Shown: positions 41,801 through 52,119 of the stretch, one piece after another
How positions within the stretch are numbered: position 1 is the first letter of the stretch
Layout: every line of letters begins with the position of its first letter
NCBI GenBank assembly: GCA_049601915.1
Contig: JBMYRB010000002.1
Span: forward strand, 372,001-436,000
DNA length: 64,000 nt
Direction of reading: 5' to 3'
Source: UBA8079 sp049601915
Lineage (GTDB): Bacteria > Pseudomonadota > Alphaproteobacteria > UBA6615
The notes under the pieces: model-generated
What the model was told of the DNA's origin: nothing
Databases searched by the model: none
What the model saw: only the letters and a program-made list of their open reading frames with translations
Program-made: the position numbers and the translations under genes

Positions 41801-44101
41801 ATGAAGCCGCCGGGCAGAAATCTAGGTGAATCATCATTGAGTGCTGCGGGTTGGGCAGGCTCGCGCCGGCTCTTGCGCCGGCTTCGTGATATCATGGCGG
41901 GGCCGGATGCAGCGCAGGCACGGCTTGACCAGATCGCTGCGCTCATCGCCCGTGAACTTGTCGCGGAGGTGTGTTCGATTTATGTGCGCCGTGCCGGCGA
42001 CGTGCTTGAGTTGTTTGCCACGGAGGGGCTGCGCGCCGATGCCGTGCGCAACACCCGCCTGATGGTCGGCGAGGGCCTGGTGGGATTTGTGGCCGCCCAG
42101 GCCATGCCGGTCGCGCTGGCCGATGCGCAAAGCCACCCGCTGTTTGCCTACAGGCCGGAAACCGGCGAGGAGCTCTATTCTTCCTTGATGGGGGTTCCGG
42201 TGTTGCGGGGTGGGCGCGTGCTCGGCGTCCTGGTCGTGCAAAACCGGACCGAGCGCTCCTACACCGACGAAGAGGTGGAAACGCTTGAGACCACGGCCAT
42301 GGTCCTCGCCGAGTTGATCGCCGGCAGCGACATTCTGAACCTGGACGCCGCGCGTTACGACGCGGTCACCGAAGCCTTGCCTCAGCGTCTCGAAGGCCTG
42401 GCGCTGAGTCCGGGGCTGACGGCCGGGACCGCCGTGGTGCAGCGCCAGCGGGTGACCATCGAGCGCATGCTCAGTGATGACCCTGCGGCCGAGGAACAGC
42501 GCGTCCGCGATGCTTTGACGGGCATGCATGGTCAGCTCGACGAGGCGCTGGCGCGGATGGAGTTTTCCGGAAAGAGCGAGCACCGCGATGTTCTGGAGAC
42601 CTTCCGGATGTTTGCCGAGGATCGGGGATGGCTGCGCCGGATAGACGAGGCCATCCGTTCGGGCCTGTCGGCCGAGGCCGCCGTCCAGCGCGTGCAGGAC
42701 GAGACTCGTGTTCGAATGGGCCAGGTGAAGGACAGTTTTCTGCGCGAGCGCCTGCTCGACTTCGAAGAGCTGACCGATCGGTTGCTGCGCCAACTTGCCA
42801 ATGACGGGGTTGATGCAGGGGTTCAATTGCCGGTGGATGCTGTGCTGGTCGCTCGCACGCTGGGACCCGCCGAACTGCTGAACTATGACCCGGAAAACCT
42901 CAAAGCGGTGATTCTCGAAGAGGGCTCGGCCAACGCCCATGCGACGATCGTTGCACGGGCATTGGGGGTGCCGCTCGTAGGTCGCCTTGAGGACCTGCTG
43001 TCGCGGATTGAAACGGGTGACGCGGTGCTCGTCGATGGCGAGAATGGCGTGGCCTATCTGCGGCCGGGCGACGAGGTGCGGGCGAATTTCGAGACGGCGG
43101 CGTCCGCCCGAAGCGCGCGCCTCGAGGTGTATCAGGGCCTGCGCAACAAGGCGTCGGAAACCCGCGATGGCAAGTCGGTGTCCCTGCTTCTCAACGCCGG
43201 ACTACTGGCCGATATGGTGCGGCTCGACGAGACCGGCGCTGAGGGCATCGGCCTCTATCGCACGGAAATACCGTTCATGATGCGGTCCGACTATCCCGAT
43301 GTGGCCGCGCAGACCGATTTTTATGCGCGGGTGCTGGACGAGGCGAATGGGCGGCCCGTCACATTCCGGACGCTTGATATCGGCGGCGACAAGGCGTTGC
43401 CGTATCTGCACAACGCCACAGAGGAAAACCCGGCGATGGGCTGGCGGGCAACACGCATCGCCCTCGATCGACCGGTCATGCTGCGCCACCAATTGCGGGC
43501 CCTGATCACGGCGAGTGCCGGCCGTGACTTGGCCGTGATGTTTCCGATGATTGCGCAGGTCTCGGAATTCGACGCCGCCCGGGAGTTGCTTGATATTGAA
43601 ATTGCGCGCGCGTCACGGCGCGGCGAACCGGTGCCGGCGACGATCCGGTCCGGCGTCATGCTCGAAGTTCCTGCGCTTGCGATGCAATTCGAAAATCTCC
43701 TGCCGCGGGTCGATTTCCTGTCCGTCGGGAGCAACGATCTGGTGCAGTTCCTGTTCGCCTCGGATCGCGGGAACCCGAGAATGGAGGGACGTTACGACAC
43801 GTTGTCGCCGGCAGTTCTGACCTTCCTCGAACGCATTGTCGGTGCGTGCGATGCACACGAGGTGGAGCTTACAATTTGTGGGGAAATGGCGGGCGATCCT
43901 GTCGCGGCGATGGCGTTGATCGGGATCGGATTCCGACGGCTTTCGATGTCGCCGGCGAATATCGGGCCTGTAAAGGCGATGGTCAGATCGATGTCGGTCG
44001 AGGGCATGGTGGGATATCTCGAAGGTCTGCTGCATGCACCATACCCAAGTATTCGGTCGCATCTGCGCGGCTTCGCGCGCGATCATGGGGTTGAAGTCTA
44101 A
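41801..44101 (+). CDS. ptsP: phosphoenolpyruvate-protein phosphotransferase PtsP (enzyme I-Ntr)
   Basis: First protein of the nitrogen-related PTS; passes phosphate from PEP to NPr, linking nitrogen and carbon status. It is 766 residues. An N-terminal GAF domain (about 35-165) senses a ligand (glutamine or 2-oxoglutarate in studied species); the enzyme I core follows, with the phosphorylated His380 in GSANAHATIVARALG and the PEP-site Cys693 in TICGEMAGD. lysC-ptsP order is conserved in alphaproteobacteria. NPr and EIIA-Ntr are not in the window. Confidence 0.95.
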   Translation: MKPPGRNLGESSLSAAGWAGSRRLLRRLRDIMAGPDAAQARLDQIAALIARELVAEVCSIYVRRAGDVLELFATEGLRADAVRNTRLMVGEGLVGFVAAQAMPVALADAQSHPLFAYRPETGEELYSSLMGVPVLRGGRVLGVLVVQNRTERSYTDEEVETLETTAMVLAELIAGSDILNLDAARYDAVTEALPQRLEGLALSPGLTAGTAVVQRQRVTIERMLSDDPAAEEQRVRDALTGMHGQLDEALARMEFSGKSEHRDVLETFRMFAEDRGWLRRIDEAIRSGLSAEAAVQRVQDETRVRMGQVKDSFLRERLLDFEELTDRLLRQLANDGVDAGVQLPVDAVLVARTLGPAELLNYDPENLKAVILEEGSANAHATIVARALGVPLVGRLEDLLSRIETGDAVLVDGENGVAYLRPGDEVRANFETAASARSARLEVYQGLRNKASETRDGKSVSLLLNAGLLADMVRLDETGAEGIGLYRTEIPFMMRSDYPDVAAQTDFYARVLDEANGRPVTFRTLDIGGDKALPYLHNATEENPAMGWRATRIALDRPVMLRHQLRALITASAGRDLAVMFPMIAQVSEFDAARELLDIEIARASRRGEPVPATIRSGVMLEVPALAMQFENLLPRVDFLSVGSNDLVQFLFASDRGNPRMEGRYDTLSPAVLTFLERIVGACDAHEVELTICGEMAGDPVAAMALIGIGFRRLSMSPANIGPVKAMVRSMSVEGMVGYLEGLLHAPYPSIRSHLRGFARDHGVEV

Positions 44102-44274
44102 ATCATTGCGGCTGGGACTCGCATTTGATACTAAGTCGATACACCAACGTGAATTTCGTTTGATTATGGTGACTTAGATCGCAGTTCGCACTTTTCAGAC
44201 CCGAACCTGGCATCTGACAGGAACTGGTTTTTGCGACAGGCGAAATTCACTGAATGTCGTTGGCCGGAGACCCG

Positions 44275-45429
44275 ATGGTACGTCTGAATCCACGATCCTT
44301 TCGCGTCCTGAACCAGGATAACGGCGCGGACATTATGCACTCGGTCGAGGGCGCGGATCATGTCGGTGCGTTCCTGCGTGAGGCGCGTGAGACGACCGGC
44401 CGGACCGTGGCCGATGTCGCGCAGAATCTACGTATCCGCCGTGTCTATCTCGAAGCCATCGAGGACGGCCGTTTCGACGAGTTGCCGGGCGCGACATATG
44501 CCGTCGGGTTCGTGCGCTCCTACGCGGCCTATCTGCGTCTGGATGCTCCCACACTGGTTGCGCGTTTCAAGGAAGAAGCCAGCGGTATACAGGCACCCCA
44601 GGAGCTTGAATTCCCAATGCCGGTACCGGAGGGACGTTTTCCCGGCGGGTTGCTGGTAACCATTTGCCTGCTCGTTGGCGCAGCCGCGTTCGGAGGTTGG
44701 TACTGGGTTCAAAGCCAGAATGGCATCGAGGTCGCGCGGGTTCCCGCACCACCTGGTGACGTGCAAGAAAGTCCCGAGACGACCGCATCGCCGCCGGACA
44801 GCCCGGCCTCACCCGCGCCGTCACGTGTGGCCGCGGCGGCCGAGCCAGAAACAATCCCGTTCGAGGGACCGACGCCCGCTGAACCGGCGATCCCTGAGCC
44901 GGCCACCGTCGACCTGCCGAGCGCCGATGTGGTGGAACGTAACGCAGGTTTCGAACCTGCGGCCCCCACGCCTGTAGAGGACACATCGGCGGAAGCGCCG
45001 GCGACGGATACCGAGGTTGCCGTGGTTACACCTGCGCCTGCTGAATTTTCATCCGAGCCTGCCATTATTGCGATCCCCGAGATCGAAGGAACCCAGGCGT
45101 CGGCGAGCGATAACCCGGAGGACCGCGAGGGCCGCACTTATGGCGCGAGAAATGCCGCGGCGCGGATCATCCTGCGCGCCGAGGAAAACACCTGGGTTCA
45201 GATTCGCGACGCCGATGAAAATGTGATTCTGACCCAGATGCTCCAGGCGGGAGACAGGTATCTCGTGCCAAACCGCGACGGAATGCGGCTGATGACGGGC
45301 AATGCCGGCGGTCTCGATATTTCCGTCGACGGGGACTCGGTTCCCACGATCGGGGAACGCGGTGAAAGCCGGCGTGATGTGCGCCTGGACCCCAATCTCC
45401 TCAAGACAGGAACCGCGGTCGTTCGATAG
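44275..45429 (+). CDS. rodZ: RodZ-like cytoskeletal helix-turn-helix membrane protein
   Basis: A 384-residue protein anchoring MreB in rod-shape control. The N-terminal XRE-type helix-turn-helix is at about 20-85 (FLREARETTGRTVADVAQNL, YVVGFVRSYAAYLRLD-like). One membrane segment is at about 130-150 (GGLLVTICLLVGAAAFGGWY). A long periplasmic Pro/Ala/Glu-rich linker comes next, then the DUF4115 domain at the C-terminus (about 295-365, ENTWVQIRDADENVI). ATG 44275 has GGAG seven bases upstream. Followed by ispG, the typical order. Confidence 0.88.
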   Translation: MVRLNPRSFRVLNQDNGADIMHSVEGADHVGAFLREARETTGRTVADVAQNLRIRRVYLEAIEDGRFDELPGATYAVGFVRSYAAYLRLDAPTLVARFKEEASGIQAPQELEFPMPVPEGRFPGGLLVTICLLVGAAAFGGWYWVQSQNGIEVARVPAPPGDVQESPETTASPPDSPASPAPSRVAAAAEPETIPFEGPTPAEPAIPEPATVDLPSADVVERNAGFEPAAPTPVEDTSAEAPATDTEVAVVTPAPAEFSSEPAIIAIPEIEGTQASASDNPEDREGRTYGARNAAARIILRAEENTWVQIRDADENVILTQMLQAGDRYLVPNRDGMRLMTGNAGGLDISVDGDSVPTIGERGESRRDVRLDPNLLKTGTAVVR

Positions 45430-45534
45430 CGTCTGTAGCACCCGCACCCGGTTGATATTTGACCCGACCGCGCGCATGTTACGGCAGATTTTCAAGGTCA
45501 TCTTTCAGCGTCGAATCCGAAGGTTGATACAAGC

Positions 45535-46680
45535 ATGAGCGTCCGCCCTTATCGCAACATTGAACGGCGAAAAAGCCGGCAGATCATGGTTGGCGACGTC
45601 CCCGTCGGCGGCGATGCGCCGATCACGGTGCAGTCGATGACCAACACCCGGACCACCGACGTGGCGGGCACGATCGATCAGATCCGCGCGCTCGAAGTGG
45701 CGGGGGCGGATATCGTGCGGGTGTCGTGTCCCGATGAGGAGAGCACGGCGGCGCTTCGCCAGATCATTCCCGAGGTCACGGTGCCGGTCGTCGCGGATAT
45801 CCATTTCCACTATCGCCGTGCGATCGAGGCGGCCGAGGCGGGGGCGGCGTGTTTGCGGTTGAACCCGGGCAATATCGGTTCACGCGATCGCGTGCGCGAG
45901 GTTGTCCACGCGGCACGCGACAACAATTGCTCCATGCGCATCGGCGTCAATGGCGGTAGCCTCGAGAAGGAGTTGCTCGACAAATATGGTGAGCCCTGTC
46001 CCGAGGCATTGATCGAAAGCGCCCTGAATTCCGTGCGCATGCTGGAGAACGAGGATTTCCGCGAGTTCAAGATTTCGGTGAAGGCGTCGGATGTATTCCT
46101 CGCCGTGGTGTCCTATATGGGGCTCGCCGAGGCGTGTGATTATCCGCTGCATATCGGCATCACCGAGGCGGGTGGATTGCGTTCGGGGACGGTCAAGTCC
46201 TCGGTCGGCCTCGGTATGCTTCTCTGGTCCGGCATCGGCGATACGCTGCGCGTGTCCCTGTCGGCTGATCCGGTCGAAGAGGTGAAGGTCGGCTTCGATC
46301 TGCTCAAATCCTTGGGCCTGCGGCACCGGGGCGTGAACGTGATTTCCTGCCCGTCCTGCGCGCGCCAGCAATATGACGTGATCGAGACCGTGAAAGTCCT
46401 TGAAGAACGCCTGTCGCACATCACCACACCGATGACGGTATCGGTGATCGGTTGCGTGGTGAATGGACCGGGCGAGGCCACGATGACGGATATCGGCTTC
46501 ACCGGCGGCGGTCGTGGCACCCACCAGGTCTATATCGGCGGCCAGCCCCATCACCGCCTGCAGGATGAAGATATCGTCGACCATCTGGTCGGCCTTGTAG
46601 AGGCGAAGGCGGCGGAGATCGACGCGGCAGATGCCGCCAAAGCTGAGGACGCAGGTACCCTGTCCTCCGCGGCTGAATAG
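45535..46680 (+). CDS. ispG: 4-hydroxy-3-methylbut-2-enyl diphosphate synthase (flavodoxin)
   Basis: Iron-sulfur enzyme of the MEP isoprenoid pathway. It is 381 residues. The TIM-barrel half opens with RRKSRQIMVGDVPVGG and VQSMTNT; the 4Fe-4S ligands are in VISCPSCARQQYD and IGCVVNGPGEA. No large insert of the plant type. In the rodZ-ispG-hisS run, 22 bases before hisS. Confidence 0.97.
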   Translation: MSVRPYRNIERRKSRQIMVGDVPVGGDAPITVQSMTNTRTTDVAGTIDQIRALEVAGADIVRVSCPDEESTAALRQIIPEVTVPVVADIHFHYRRAIEAAEAGAACLRLNPGNIGSRDRVREVVHAARDNNCSMRIGVNGGSLEKELLDKYGEPCPEALIESALNSVRMLENEDFREFKISVKASDVFLAVVSYMGLAEACDYPLHIGITEAGGLRSGTVKSSVGLGMLLWSGIGDTLRVSLSADPVEEVKVGFDLLKSLGLRHRGVNVISCPSCARQQYDVIETVKVLEERLSHITTPMTVSVIGCVVNGPGEATMTDIGFTGGGRGTHQVYIGGQPHHRLQDEDIVDHLVGLVEAKAAEIDAADAAKAEDAGTLSSAAE

Positions 46681-46702
46681 TCCGATACGCGCCGAGAAGA
46701 CC

Positions 46703-47947
46703 GTGGCAAAACTCCAACCCGTCCGTGGCACACATGACCTGATCGGTGACGAGGCGCGCGCGCAACTTGCCATCGTTGCGGCTGCGCGTGAGGTCGCCGA
46801 CAGGTATGGCTACGGCCCGATGGCGACGCCGATCTTCGAATTCACCGACGTGTTCCAGCGCACCCTTGGTGACACGTCGGACATCGTGACCAAGGAGATG
46901 TACACATTCGAAGACAAGGGCGGCGACAGCCTGACCCTGCGCCCCGAAGGCACCGCGGGTATCGCGCGGGCGGTGATTTCGGGGGGCTTGCGCAACGAGC
47001 TACCGCTCAAATGTTTTTACAACGGACCGATGTTTCGCCATGAGCGTCCCCAGAAGGGCCGCTTGCGCCAATTCCACCAGATCGGAGTTGAGTTGATCGG
47101 GGTCGCAGAGCCGACAGGCGATGTCGAAGTGATTGCGCTGGGTGCGGACATTCTCGACGCGCTCGGCATTCTGTCCGAGACAACCCTGGAATTGAACACG
47201 CTGGGCGATAGCGAGAGCCGCGCGGCTTATCGCGACGCGCTGGTCGAATACTTCTCGGGCCATGCCGCCAAGCTGTCAGACGACAGCCGCGAACGCCTGC
47301 AGCGCAACCCGCTCCGGATACTCGATTCCAAGAATGAAGGCGACCGCGCCGTGATCGCGGACGCACCGGTGTTCGATGATTATCTGAGCGATGATGCGCG
47401 CGCGTTTTTCGATGCCGTGCGCGCCGGCCTCGATACGATCGGGATTGCCTACACGCTCAACCCGCGGCTCGTGCGCGGCCTTGATTACTACAGTCACACC
47501 GCCTTCGAGTTCACGACCCAGGCGCTGGGCGCACAGGGCACCGTGCTGGCCGGCGGGCGCTATGACGGCCTGATCGAGACCATGGGTGGGCTTGCCACAC
47601 CGGGTGTTGGCTGGGCGGCCGGCGTAGAGCGGTTGGCGATGATGCTTGGCGATCCGGTCCAGCCGACCCGCGCGATAGCGCTTGTCGGGATGGGCGAGGA
47701 CGGTGAGCATGAAACAGTCCGCCTTGCGCGCGAGTTGCGCCGTGCCGGATTGACGATTGAACTGCTCTACAAGGGCGGTATGAAGCGCGGTCTGAGACGC
47801 GCCGACCGAATCAATGCCACGGCGGCCGTGCTGATCGGCGACGATGAGCTGGCCAAGGGGGCCGTGACCGTACGCGACCTGGACAGTGGTGAGCAGACCG
47901 ACGTGGCCATCGCCGACCTGACCGACCACCTCGCCGCCTACCGTTAG
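46703..47947 (+). CDS. hisS: histidyl-tRNA synthetase
   Basis: Class II aminoacyl-tRNA synthetase charging tRNA-His. It is 414 residues. The start is GTG 46703, chosen because the conserved AKLQPVRGTHDL begins directly after it and GAGAAG lies upstream; extending further runs into ispG. Motif 2 is PMFRHERPQKGRLRQFHQ; LVRGLDYYSHTAFEF is the histidine A motif; the anticodon-binding domain is the last 90 residues. hemA follows after 12 bases. Confidence 0.97.
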   Translation: MAKLQPVRGTHDLIGDEARAQLAIVAAAREVADRYGYGPMATPIFEFTDVFQRTLGDTSDIVTKEMYTFEDKGGDSLTLRPEGTAGIARAVISGGLRNELPLKCFYNGPMFRHERPQKGRLRQFHQIGVELIGVAEPTGDVEVIALGADILDALGILSETTLELNTLGDSESRAAYRDALVEYFSGHAAKLSDDSRERLQRNPLRILDSKNEGDRAVIADAPVFDDYLSDDARAFFDAVRAGLDTIGIAYTLNPRLVRGLDYYSHTAFEFTTQALGAQGTVLAGGRYDGLIETMGGLATPGVGWAAGVERLAMMLGDPVQPTRAIALVGMGEDGEHETVRLARELRRAGLTIELLYKGGMKRGLRRADRINATAAVLIGDDELAKGAVTVRDLDSGEQTDVAIADLTDHLAAYR

Positions 47948-47959
47948 CGACACACAGAT

Positions 47960-49288
47960 ATGGGCCACCGTCCTGAACAGGGGGCGGCGCCGGCCGACTA
48001 TGTCGTCGTTGGCGCCAGCCACAAGACCAGCAGTGCCGCCTTGCGGGATCGATTATTTATCGAGGACGCAGAGGTGCCCGACATGCTGTCGGCGCTCCGG
48101 AAAGGCGGCTTCGATCAGGCGTTGGTGGTCTCGACCTGTGACCGGGTGGAGTTTCATGGCGCGGCCGCGGACCCCGAGCGGGCTGTCGGCACCGCGCGAG
48201 AGCTGATGGGTGCGCGTGTCGGCGGCGGACAGGCGGACAGCTACATCTTCGACCTGACAGGTGTGAATGCGGCGCGACATGTGTTCGCCGTCGCAGCGAG
48301 CCTGGAGAGCGTTATCGTGGGTGAAAGCGAAGTGCTCGGACAGATCAAGGCCGCCCACGCGCTGGCGCACAAGACCGGCGGGGTGGGCCGCGAACTCGAA
48401 AGCCTGATGCAGCATGCCTACGGAGCGGCGAAGGATGTCCGCGCGAACACCACAATTGCCGAGGGGCCCGTGTCTCTGGCGACGGCTGCGGTGCAGGCCG
48501 CACGCGACCTGTTCGGTAGCCTCGATGAAGTGTCGGCACTGCTGATTGGCCCGGCCGAGATGGGGATGCTGATGCTCGACCAGTTTCGTGGTGGCGGCTT
48601 GCGACGGGTTACGGTCGCGGCCAGCAATGCGACGCGCGGCCAGGCGTTGGCACGAATTGTCGAGGGTCACGCCGTGACTTACGACGGTATTCCCGCAGCA
48701 CTCGTCGGCGCCGATCTCGTGATCGGCGCGGCAGGGCTCGGACGTCCGATGATCACCGCCGCTATGCTGCAGGACGCCCTGCGGGCGCGCCGGCGTAAAC
48801 CGATCTTCGTGCTCGATGTGGCGATACCCAATGACGCCGATCCAGATATCGCCGGTCTCGAGGATGCATTCCTTTACGACCTCGATCATCTGGAGTCGAT
48901 TTCGCGCTCCAACCGGGAATCACGCGATGCGGCAGCGGCCGCGGCATGGCAGACGATCGAGCAGCACATCACGCTTTTTCATAATTCACGTGCAGAGAGG
49001 GATGCGGTGCCCGTCGTGGCCGACCTGCGAGCGCATTTCGAAGCGGTTCGCACCGAGCTCCTGTCGGACAATCCGCGAGCCGACGTAGACGAAATGACGC
49101 GGCGTTTAATCAACCGGCTGCTGCACACGCCCTCCCAGACATTGCGCGCGGCGGCGCGAGACGAAGGTGGGGACAGTTCCATCGCCAAGGCGGCCCGGCG
49201 CATGTTCGGGCTGGTGCGGGACGAACAAGAGACAGAAACCAAACCCGAAGCGGACGGCATGAACCCGTCCGGGAGTGAAAACGAATGA
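47960..49288 (+). CDS. hemA: glutamyl-tRNA reductase
   Basis: NADPH-dependent reduction of glutamyl-tRNA to glutamate-1-semialdehyde, first step of C5 heme synthesis. It is 442 residues. The catalytic Cys60 is in VVSTCDRVEF (Asp where Asn is common), with VGASHKTSSAALRDR before it. GESEVLGQIKAAHALA, an NADP-binding region around LIGPAEMGMLMLDQ, and a dimerisation helix follow. Most alphaproteobacteria use ALA synthase instead, so this C5 gene is notable. It overlaps prfA by four bases. Confidence 0.93.
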   Translation: MGHRPEQGAAPADYVVVGASHKTSSAALRDRLFIEDAEVPDMLSALRKGGFDQALVVSTCDRVEFHGAAADPERAVGTARELMGARVGGGQADSYIFDLTGVNAARHVFAVAASLESVIVGESEVLGQIKAAHALAHKTGGVGRELESLMQHAYGAAKDVRANTTIAEGPVSLATAAVQAARDLFGSLDEVSALLIGPAEMGMLMLDQFRGGGLRRVTVAASNATRGQALARIVEGHAVTYDGIPAALVGADLVIGAAGLGRPMITAAMLQDALRARRRKPIFVLDVAIPNDADPDIAGLEDAFLYDLDHLESISRSNRESRDAAAAAAWQTIEQHITLFHNSRAERDAVPVVADLRAHFEAVRTELLSDNPRADVDEMTRRLINRLLHTPSQTLRAAARDEGGDSSIAKAARRMFGLVRDEQETETKPEADGMNPSGSENE

Positions 49289-50373
49289 GCCTGAATGATA
49301 AACTCGATCGGGTGGTTGAGCGCCACGCGCAGCTTTCCGATTTGCTGGCAAGCACCGACGGCAGCGATCCGCAGGAGTATGTTCGGCTGTCGAAGGAGTA
49401 TTCGGAGCTCGGGCAGGTCGTGGAGAAGGTGCTGGCGCTGCGCGGTGCGAATGACGAGATCGTGAGCCTCGAGGAAATTATGGCCGATGGCGATACGGAT
49501 GCGGAGATGAAGGAGCTCGCGGAGCTTGAAATCGAGGAGCTGCGCGCGCGTGTGCCCGAGCTGGAGCAAGCGCTCAAGCTCATGCTGCTGCCCAAGGATG
49601 AGGCGGACGCGAAAAATGCGATCCTCGAGATACGCGCCGGCACCGGCGGCGACGAGGCCGCCCTGTTCGCGGGCACGCTGTTCCGCATGTACCAACGCTA
49701 TGCCGAGGACAGGAAATGGAAGGTCGAGGTGATGGATTCCAGCGGCACGGGGATTGGCGGCTACAAGGAAGTCGTCGCGAGCATCACCGGTCAGGATGTG
49801 TTCTCGCGCCTGAAATATGAATCCGGTGTACACCGGGTGCAACGTGTCCCCGAGACCGAGAGCAGCGGCCGTATTCACACGTCGGCGGCCACTGTCGCCG
49901 TGCTCCCCGAGGCCGAGGAAGTCGATATCGACATTGCCGAGAATGATTTGCGCGTGGACACCTATCGCGCGTCGGGACCGGGCGGACAGTCGGTCAACAC
50001 GACAGACAGTGCGGTCCGGATTACGCATATCCCGACGGGGATCGTGGTCACCCAGCAGGACGAGAAGTCCCAGCACAAGAACCGTGCCAAGGCGATGCGG
50101 GTACTGCGTGCACGCCTGTATGAGCATGAGCGTCAGCTGATCGATGCGGAGCGCGCCGCGTCGCGGCGCAGCCAAGTGGGTTCGGGCGACAGGTCCGAGC
50201 GCATCCGCACCTATAATTTCCCCCAGGGCCGGGTGACAGACCACCGGATTAACCTGACTCTTCACAAACTCGACCGAATCCTCGATGGGGAGGGGCTGGA
50301 CGAACTGGTCGATGCGCTGACCACCGAAGACCAGGCCGCCCAACTTGCCGAGGACGACAGTTCAGATGTTTGA
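49285..50373 (+). CDS. prfA: peptide chain release factor 1
   Basis: Terminates translation at UAA and UAG. It is 362 residues. The GGQ motif is Gly233-Gly234-Gln235 in ASGPGGQSVNTTDSAV. The stop-recognition tripeptide region lies in VPETESSGRIHTS, with the PET variant of PxT. Because this factor is present and UAG ends many genes here, in-frame UAG codons elsewhere are genuine stops. It overlaps hemA and prmC, so the three are coupled. Confidence 0.97.
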   Translation: MSLNDKLDRVVERHAQLSDLLASTDGSDPQEYVRLSKEYSELGQVVEKVLALRGANDEIVSLEEIMADGDTDAEMKELAELEIEELRARVPELEQALKLMLLPKDEADAKNAILEIRAGTGGDEAALFAGTLFRMYQRYAEDRKWKVEVMDSSGTGIGGYKEVVASITGQDVFSRLKYESGVHRVQRVPETESSGRIHTSAATVAVLPEAEEVDIDIAENDLRVDTYRASGPGGQSVNTTDSAVRITHIPTGIVVTQQDEKSQHKNRAKAMRVLRARLYEHERQLIDAERAASRRSQVGSGDRSERIRTYNFPQGRVTDHRINLTLHKLDRILDGEGLDELVDALTTEDQAAQLAEDDSSDV

Positions 50374-51238
50374 GATGAATTCGAACACGGTTGCCGCAGC
50401 CCTGGCCGAGGCCGGCGGACGTCTACGCGCTGTTGACGCGGACAGTCCCGATCTCGACGCGCGTGTGCTGTTGCGCCAGGTCACCGGCCACGAGGACGCC
50501 TGGCTGATCGCCAACCCCGAAGCGGAGATCGATCGTACTGCGCTACAGGTTTATGCGGAGCTTCTGGAGCGCCGTGAGCGCCGCGAACCGATCTCGCAGA
50601 TTGTCGGCGAACGGGAATTCTGGTCGCGCAGTTTTCGTGTGACGGGTGACGTTCTCACACCGCGCCCGGACACCGAGACCCTGATTGAAACCGTGCTCGG
50701 GCGTGTCGAGAACCGTAACGCACCGCTACGGATACTGGATCTGGGCACCGGCAGCGGCTGTATCGCCCTGACGTTGCTTGCGGAATGCCCGAACGCGACC
50801 GCGTTGGGGGTAGACGCGTCCCCGGCAGCATTGGAGGTGGCGGCCGCAAACGCGGAAGCATTGGGCCTGTCTGACCGGATCGAATGGCGCGAGACCGATT
50901 GGTGCGAGGGGATCGAGGGGCTGTTCGACGTCATCGTTTCCAATCCTCCCTATATCGCGCGTTATGAGCTGAAACACCTGGACCCCGAGGTACGAGAGTT
51001 TGAACCGAATATGGCGCTGGATGGGGGTGCCGACGGTATGGCCGCCTACCGACGCATCATTCCGTCGCTCAAACGCCTTGCCGCTGACCGGCCGATCATC
51101 GCCTTCGAACTGGGGCAAGGTCAGGCGCGCGGTGTCGCCGCACTTGGGCGCGTGGCCGGGTTGCGCATCGCCGACGTGGATCAGGATATTGCGCGACGGG
51201 CGCGGGTCATCACCCTGGAGCCAACATCAGAAGGTTAA
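50366..51238 (+). CDS. prmC: release-factor glutamine methyltransferase
   Basis: Methylates the Gln of the GGQ loop in RF1 and RF2. It is 290 residues. An N-terminal helical domain is followed by motif I in LDLGTGSGCIALTLL and the substrate-binding NPPY (193-196). ATG 50366 overlaps the prfA stop; a second ATG three codons later is also possible. It is coupled to prfA, its substrate gene. Confidence 0.95.
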   Translation: MFEMNSNTVAAALAEAGGRLRAVDADSPDLDARVLLRQVTGHEDAWLIANPEAEIDRTALQVYAELLERRERREPISQIVGEREFWSRSFRVTGDVLTPRPDTETLIETVLGRVENRNAPLRILDLGTGSGCIALTLLAECPNATALGVDASPAALEVAAANAEALGLSDRIEWRETDWCEGIEGLFDVIVSNPPYIARYELKHLDPEVREFEPNMALDGGADGMAAYRRIIPSLKRLAADRPIIAFELGQGQARGVAALGRVAGLRIADVDQDIARRARVITLEPTSEG

Positions 51239-51482
51239 CGAGGTACAGAAAGTTCTTGGAAAACAAAACCGGGCCGCATAGGGTGCCCCGGTCAGATATG
51301 CCGTAGGGTGCCTGTAGCGATCACAATCCCATAGGCCTTGGCGAATAATCTGAACTCCCGGATCCGAACTCGAAAGGACCTCTCGCCGATGAGCGGTCAT
51401 TTCCAGAAAGCGTGTGATCCAGTTGGACGGCACCGTTTTGATGGGAGTTGGACCGTAATCAGTAATCTGATCGACGGAAGCA

Positions 51483-52091
51483 ATGCGACCAAATTCGAAT
51501 AACAACAGGCGGGCACGGGGCCGCGGCGGACGCAAGTCCGGCAATTCCCGAAACCAGACATATGACAGCAACGGCCCTGGCGCGCGCGTACGCGGGAACC
51601 CGTCGCAGATATATGAGAAATATCAGCAACTGGCTCGCGATGCTGCTTCGGCCGGCGATCGCGTCGGCGCGGAGAATTATCTGCAGCATGCAGAGCATTA
51701 CTACCGGCTGATGGCCGCCGCCGCCGCGAAGAACGAACAACGCAACGCGTCCGAAGAAGGCACGCGCGACGAGGGCTCTCGCGATGCAAATCGTGAATCG
51801 AACCGCGATTCCGGCGATGGACACGGGTCCTTCGTTGAAAACCTCCAGACCGAAGATTCGACTTCTGAAGGTGACAGCGCCGACGATTCGACGCAGGACG
51901 AGAAGGTCGCCAAGTCCGACGATTCCGGGTCGCGTCCGAACGGTCGCAAGCGGCGCTCGCGTCGTGGCAATGGCCGTGCCGCCGCCGGCGACAGCAATGC
52001 AGATGCCGATGGCAATGTTGCCGAGGAACCTGCGGGCAAATCTGATGACGGTGATGCAGGTGGCGACGACGGCGAGGCCGCAACGGCCTAG
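51483..52091 (+). CDS. DUF4167 domain-containing protein
   Basis: A 202-residue protein. The basic, Asn/Arg/Gly-rich start RPNSNNNRRARGRGGRKSG and the following YEKYQQLARDAASAGDR and ENYLQHAEHYYRLM are the DUF4167 domain (about 1-80). The rest is acidic, Asp/Glu/Ser-rich and surely disordered, with a short basic patch GRKRRSRRGNGRA. Found in alphaproteobacteria after prmC and before clpB; a nucleic-acid binding role is possible but unproven. Upstream 244 bases have no gene. Confidence 0.88.
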   Translation: MRPNSNNNRRARGRGGRKSGNSRNQTYDSNGPGARVRGNPSQIYEKYQQLARDAASAGDRVGAENYLQHAEHYYRLMAAAAAKNEQRNASEEGTRDEGSRDANRESNRDSGDGHGSFVENLQTEDSTSEGDSADDSTQDEKVAKSDDSGSRPNGRKRRSRRGNGRAAAGDSNADADGNVAEEPAGKSDDGDAGGDDGEAATA

Positions 52092-52119
52092 CTGTTCATG
52101 CCAACCGGAGTCCGGTCGA

